The translations under genes were made by a program, and so were the position numbers. Shown in pieces: positions 61,137 to 64,000 of a stretch of 64,000 nt of DNA. The notes beneath the pieces are model-generated. The model saw only the letters and a program-made list of their open reading frames with translations, did not search any database and was not told where the DNA came from. The stretch is from Demequina activiva (GTDB taxonomy: Bacteria; Actinomycetota; Actinomycetes; Actinomycetales; Demequinaceae). Numbering within the stretch: position 1 is the stretch's first letter; each line of letters opens with the position of its first letter. The stretch lies in assembly GCF_016862815.1 (NCBI RefSeq), contig NZ_BONR01000001.1, forward strand, positions 558,001 to 622,000. The letters are read 5' to 3'.

Positions 61137-61162
61137 CAACGTTTCGCCCCCCGCCGTGCGTT
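61137..61162 (+). promoter_or_regulatory. Putative ECF promoter with CAACGTTTCG
   Basis: CAACGTTTCG (61137-61146) is followed 17 bases after CAACG by CGTT (61159-61162). It lies 44 nt upstream of the 48-residue membrane protein gene. This is the third instance of the decamer in the window. Confidence 0.6.
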
Positions 61163-61206
61163 GAACTACTGAGACCACCGCACCGCCGCAGACTTCGGGG
61201 GAAGAC

Positions 61207-61353
61207 ATGGCACGCATCGCGATCACCGCCGGGGCGGGGCTGATCGCCCTGCTGCTGGGCATCGGAGTGGGGTGGACGGCGCAGCAGTGGCAGCCCTCGT
61301 CCGGCGCTGCGGACCTGGGCGCGCGGACGCCCGTCGAGAGCGTCGGTTCGTGA
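61207..61353 (+). CDS. 48-residue single-pass membrane protein
   Basis: ATG 61207 has GGGGGAAGAC upstream. The product has a membrane helix (ITAGAGLIALLLGIGVGWTA) and a short polar C terminus (QQWQPSSGAADLGARTPVES). It occupies the place a sigma gene holds in the other cassettes: promoter motif upstream, sensor-like gene 88 nt downstream. The function is unknown; it could be a small regulator or a co-sensor. Confidence 0.65.
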   Translation: MARIAITAGAGLIALLLGIGVGWTAQQWQPSSGAADLGARTPVESVGS

Positions 61354-61441
61354 GGCATTTCCCACAGGGGATGCCCCTGACCAGGCACGGTGCAATGTCA
61401 TACCGCAGGACTATCGATTCGTCCCATTCGAGGACGTACGC

Positions 61442-62449
61442 TTGAGCCTCAACAAGCCGGATCTACCGTGGCGCGAGCGTGCGCCGGAGGGACACGACGT
61501 CGCAATGAACAAGGGGCTCATGGCCGTGGGCGCACTGGCCATCGCAGGAGCCTCCGCGGCGATCGGGTGGTACGGCGTCAAGCTGCTGGTCGAGCCCGAT
61601 GCGCAGGCCGGCGCGGAGCCCGCCGTCACCCCCACCGAGGACGCCGCGGCCACCATCCCCGTCACCTTCGACGCGCAGCACATCGAGTCCGAGGCCGCCG
61701 GTCTGTTCACCCCGCCGGCATGCGGCGAGGAGTGGTCCTCCCCGGCGCAGCCCGCCAACGGCGTGGTGCCCGAGGTCTCGGTGACCAACGACGCCACCGG
61801 GGCGACCGCGAACGTCAGCTTCGTGACCACCGAGGAGCAGGCCCTCGCATTCCTGGCTCAGGAGGGCCAGATCATCGTCACCCGCGATGGCGTGGTCGTG
61901 ACCCCGGACTGGGGCAGCGAGTTCGTCCCCGAGTACCGCGTCGCATCCCCCGAAGGGCCCTCGACGAGCTCGTCCACGATCGAGTTCTCCGGGGCATCGC
62001 TGTGCGACGTGGCCGCCGAGCTGTCCGCGATGTGGGATGACTTCGACTGGGAGAACGCGACCGACGAGGAGATCGCCGCGCGACAGGCTCAGGCCGAGGC
62101 GTTCGAGAACGACAACCGCGACCTTCCCGCAGGCGAGTACAAGGTCTACGCGTGGACGCCCGTGATCCTCGGCAACTCCGCTGCCGCCGCTCGCGCGCTG
62201 ATCGAGGAGGGCTTCACCGACCTCGCGTACCTGCAGTACACGGCCGGATACTCGCCGCTGGCCGACTCTGCGGAGATCGAGCAGTACTGCGAGGAGTCGC
62301 CGACCCCTGACGGCTCGACCGAGCTGCTGTGCGACGTCCCGCAGGACGTGCTGGCGACGCTGCTGCAGCGCGACGTGCCCGAGCACTACGTGATCGAGGC
62401 GACGCCCGCCGTGGCCATCTCCGAGGCCGCGACCTTCACCATCGAGTAG
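61442..62449 (+). CDS. Orphan membrane-anchored sensor-like protein (unit H)
   Basis: A 335-residue protein related to the cassette F and G sensors, without its own sigma gene. A cytoplasmic lead of about 24 residues precedes the helix (GLMAVGALAIAGASAAIGWY). The external part has IIVTRDGVVVTPDWGSEF and GEYKVYAWTPVILGNSAA, which correspond to the RDGVVVG and GEYQVAW blocks of the paralogues, and Cys at YCEESP and LLCDVP. The TTG at 61442 has GAGGA at good spacing; ATG 61505 is the alternative. It is probably co-transcribed with the 48-residue gene. Confidence 0.78.
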   Translation: MSLNKPDLPWRERAPEGHDVAMNKGLMAVGALAIAGASAAIGWYGVKLLVEPDAQAGAEPAVTPTEDAAATIPVTFDAQHIESEAAGLFTPPACGEEWSSPAQPANGVVPEVSVTNDATGATANVSFVTTEEQALAFLAQEGQIIVTRDGVVVTPDWGSEFVPEYRVASPEGPSTSSSTIEFSGASLCDVAAELSAMWDDFDWENATDEEIAARQAQAEAFENDNRDLPAGEYKVYAWTPVILGNSAAAARALIEEGFTDLAYLQYTAGYSPLADSAEIEQYCEESPTPDGSTELLCDVPQDVLATLLQRDVPEHYVIEATPAVAISEAATFTIE

Positions 62450-62509
62450 GCGCGGATCCGGCGCGGAAGCACCCGCGCATCGGCCGTCTCGCGAACGAGG
62501 CCGCCGAGC

Positions 62510-62782
62510 TCAGCCGGTCTTGCGGCGGAAGTCCTTCACGGCGTGCGCCTCGCCGTTGCCGTGCAGGCCGGTGCTCGCGGTCGCCTGCACGCCCGGGCGG
62601 GACATCTGGCCGTCATTGCCCACGAAGCGGGACATGACCTCCTGCCTGTCACCGTCCTTGATCGCGGCGAGGAAGTCCTGAGCCTCCTGGTCGCGCATCA
62701 TCTTCGCCATCTTCCCGTGATGGAAGATCGCGACCTCTCCGTTGGTGCGGGTGCGGTAATCGAAACCTTCGGCTCCAGACAT
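62510..62782 (-). CDS. Small conserved-looking hypothetical protein
   Basis: A 90-residue basic, soluble protein (EGFDYRTRTNGEVAIFHHGK, FLAAIKDGDRQEVMSRFVGN) with no membrane segment. I recall short actinobacterial proteins with the same opening, of unknown function. It is minus-strand and converges on the unit H sensor. Confidence 0.7.
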   Translation of the reverse strand: MSGAEGFDYRTRTNGEVAIFHHGKMAKMMRDQEAQDFLAAIKDGDRQEVMSRFVGNDGQMSRPGVQATASTGLHGNGEAHAVKDFRRKTG

Positions 62783-62830
62783 GGTGCCATCGTCACACCT
62801 TTGCCGCGGATGCGCGCGTTGGGCGCTCCG

Positions 62831-62989
62831 TCAGTCCTCGCTGGGCGACTCCTCGCCATCCTTCTCGCGCGGCTCGCCATCGCCATGCGGCGTGGGCCGC
62901 ACCGAGGCCTCCTTCTGCGCGGGATGGGTGTCCTCGGGCTCGGTGGTGCCGCTCGAGGGCTTGGTGACGTCGCGCTTGTCGGTGCTCAT
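62831..62989 (-). CDS. 52-residue hydrophilic hypothetical protein
   Basis: A short frame (MSTDKRDVTKPSSGTTEPED ... GEESPSED) with a highly charged, disordered composition and repeated PEDTHP/PTPHGDG-type segments. No clear ribosome-binding site precedes ATG 62989. The amino-acid composition is unlike a random GC-rich frame (many Lys, Glu, Thr), which supports a real gene. The function is unknown. Confidence 0.5.
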   Translation of the reverse strand: MSTDKRDVTKPSSGTTEPEDTHPAQKEASVRPTPHGDGEPREKDGEESPSED

Positions 62990-63096
62990 GAGTTCATGGT
63001 CGCACCCGAGGGGGCCGCTGGCGAGTAGATTTCGCGGGTCGCGGACACGGGAATGATGCAGACGATGCGTGAGCTGGCGGGAGCTGCGTCCCCTCC

Positions 63097-64000
63097 TCAG
63101 GCGACGCGTCGTCGATGCTCGGCCGGGCTCACGCCGCGCACCCGCTTGAACGCCGCGCTCAGCGCGAACGGCGACGAGTACCCCACGGCGCGTGCGACGG
63201 ACGCGATGGTCGCATCATCCGCCAGCAGCATGTCCGCGGCCAGATCCAATCGCCAGCCGGTCAGATACGCCATGGGCGCGTCCCCCACCAGGGCGGTGAA
63301 GCGGCGCGCGAACGCGGCACGGGACAGACCGGCCTCCCGTGCGAGCATCTCCACGGTCCACCCGCGGGCAGGGTCGTGGTGGATGAGTCGCAGCGCGGCT
63401 CCCACTGCCGGGTCCGCGTCCGCGCGGTACCAGCCGGGCGCGTCGGCGCGGTCGAGCCAGGCTCGCAGGCACGTGATGAGCAGCAGGTCCAGCAACCGGT
63501 CGAGCACCGCCTCCTGACCAGGGAGGTCGTGGACCACCTCCCGGGCCAGCAGCTCGACCAGGGTGGCGTCGACGTCGCCGCGTCGCAGCACCAGCCGGTG
63601 CGGCAGAGCGCGCAGGATCCGCCTGCCCACCGCTCCATCCAGAGGGTAGGTGCCGGTGATGATGACCGTCTCGCCCTCGAGGTCGTTGCCCCAGGAACGC
63701 ACGCCGAACACCTGCATGGGGGACGGACCGCCGTCGATGGCGCGGCACTGATCGGTGGGACCCACGACCACCGTGGGCGCGGTCTGCGGGCGGTCCGCGA
63801 CCACGTAGTGCTCGGGACCGCGCAACAGCACCACGTCGCCGGTCTCCAGGAACTCCCCGGGATCGCCGTCGTTCGTCGCCGGACCCACCCACGCTCGTCC
63901 ACGCAGGACCGGGACCACGGTCAGCGGCGCCTCGTCCTCGATGCGCATGCCCCACGGCGCACGCAGGTGGCTGCGCAGCAGGAAGGCCCCCCGCGCACGA
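63097..64000 (-). CDS. AraC-family regulator with cupin N terminus, 5' end beyond the window
   Basis: At least 300 residues. The frame remains open to the right edge: upstream of the ATG at 63948 it encodes GAFLLRSHLRAPWGMRIEDE, which belongs to the cupin-type sensor domain, so the true start lies outside. The C-terminal DNA-binding part has two helix-turn-helix units (TVEMLAREAGLSRAAFARRF and IASVARAVGYSSPFALSAAF) ending VSPAEHRRR. It is probably an effector-binding transcription activator; its targets are not visible. Confidence 0.9.
   Translation of the reverse strand, partial: RARGAFLLRSHLRAPWGMRIEDEAPLTVVPVLRGRAWVGPATNDGDPGEFLETGDVVLLRGPEHYVVADRPQTAPTVVVGPTDQCRAIDGGPSPMQVFGVRSWGNDLEGETVIITGTYPLDGAVGRRILRALPHRLVLRRGDVDATLVELLAREVVHDLPGQEAVLDRLLDLLLITCLRAWLDRADAPGWYRADADPAVGAALRLIHHDPARGWTVEMLAREAGLSRAAFARRFTALVGDAPMAYLTGWRLDLAADMLLADDATIASVARAVGYSSPFALSAAFKRVRGVSPAEHRRRVA

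Noticed and set aside
1..64000. CRISPR arrays, transposases, integrases, attachment sites, replication origin, rRNA
   Set aside because: None was seen: no evenly spaced repeat series, no transposase or integrase motifs, and no second RNA gene beyond tRNA-Thr.

Overview
The window is very GC-rich, gene-dense DNA of a high-GC Gram-positive bacterium (Actinomycetota, probably Micrococcales; Demequina or a cellulomonad relative is a guess I could not test). The support is gene content: DUF222/HNH nuclease, mycothiol-type ArsC, DUF4244/Rv3654c-like pilus genes, proton-pumping pyrophosphatase, SigE-type sigma factors, and a gene order around holB, topA, the tad genes and a HAD phosphatase that parallels mycobacteria. 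No transposase, integrase, CRISPR array or rRNA is visible. One tRNA is present, tRNA-Thr(CGT).

Layout. 1-6.0 kb is a surface-polysaccharide locus: O-acetyltransferase, GT14-like glycosyltransferase, polyprenyl-phosphate sugar transferase, DUF4012 protein, a small LATTG-anchored wall protein and a low-molecular-weight tyrosine phosphatase. 6-11.4 kb holds three CAP-domain lipoproteins, a DUF222/HNH protein, a polysaccharide pyruvyl transferase and a YdcF-like protein. 11.4-15.8 kb has a large FAD/Fe-S dehydrogenase and an arsenic operon (ArsR-phosphatase fusion plus arsC) with a clear operator. 15.7-19.7 kb has a large secreted repeat protein behind a promoter with two CRP-like sites, then an L,D-transpeptidase. 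19.8-27.9 kb is mostly housekeeping: aldehyde dehydrogenase, tRNA-Thr, peptidase, holB, tmk, SGNH hydrolase and two Gfo/Idh/MocA oxidoreductases.

27.9-36.8 kb is an array of sigma-factor genes, each overlapping a downstream gene for a single-pass membrane protein with a large external domain. The array lies between tmk and topA. More copies occur at 48.6-51.1 kb and 56.7-62.4 kb, giving seven sigma/sensor pairs and one orphan sensor. Three of the sigma-like proteins are degenerate, and one sensor is frameshifted. Three promoters in the array share the decamer CAACGTTTCG.

36.8-48.5 kb carries topA, an inositol-phosphatase-like gene, a methyltransferase, an M20 peptidase, an MFS exporter and hppA. 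51.3-55.8 kb is a compact Flp/Tad pilus locus, interrupted by an unfamiliar glycosyltransferase-like gene, followed by the HAD phosphatase. The window ends in small hypothetical genes and an AraC regulator that runs off the edge.

The most unusual material is the sigma/sensor expansion and its shared promoter, a roughly 70-bp intergenic repeat present twice in inverted orientation, and a 9-mer (GGCCGATGC) that I counted 35 times.
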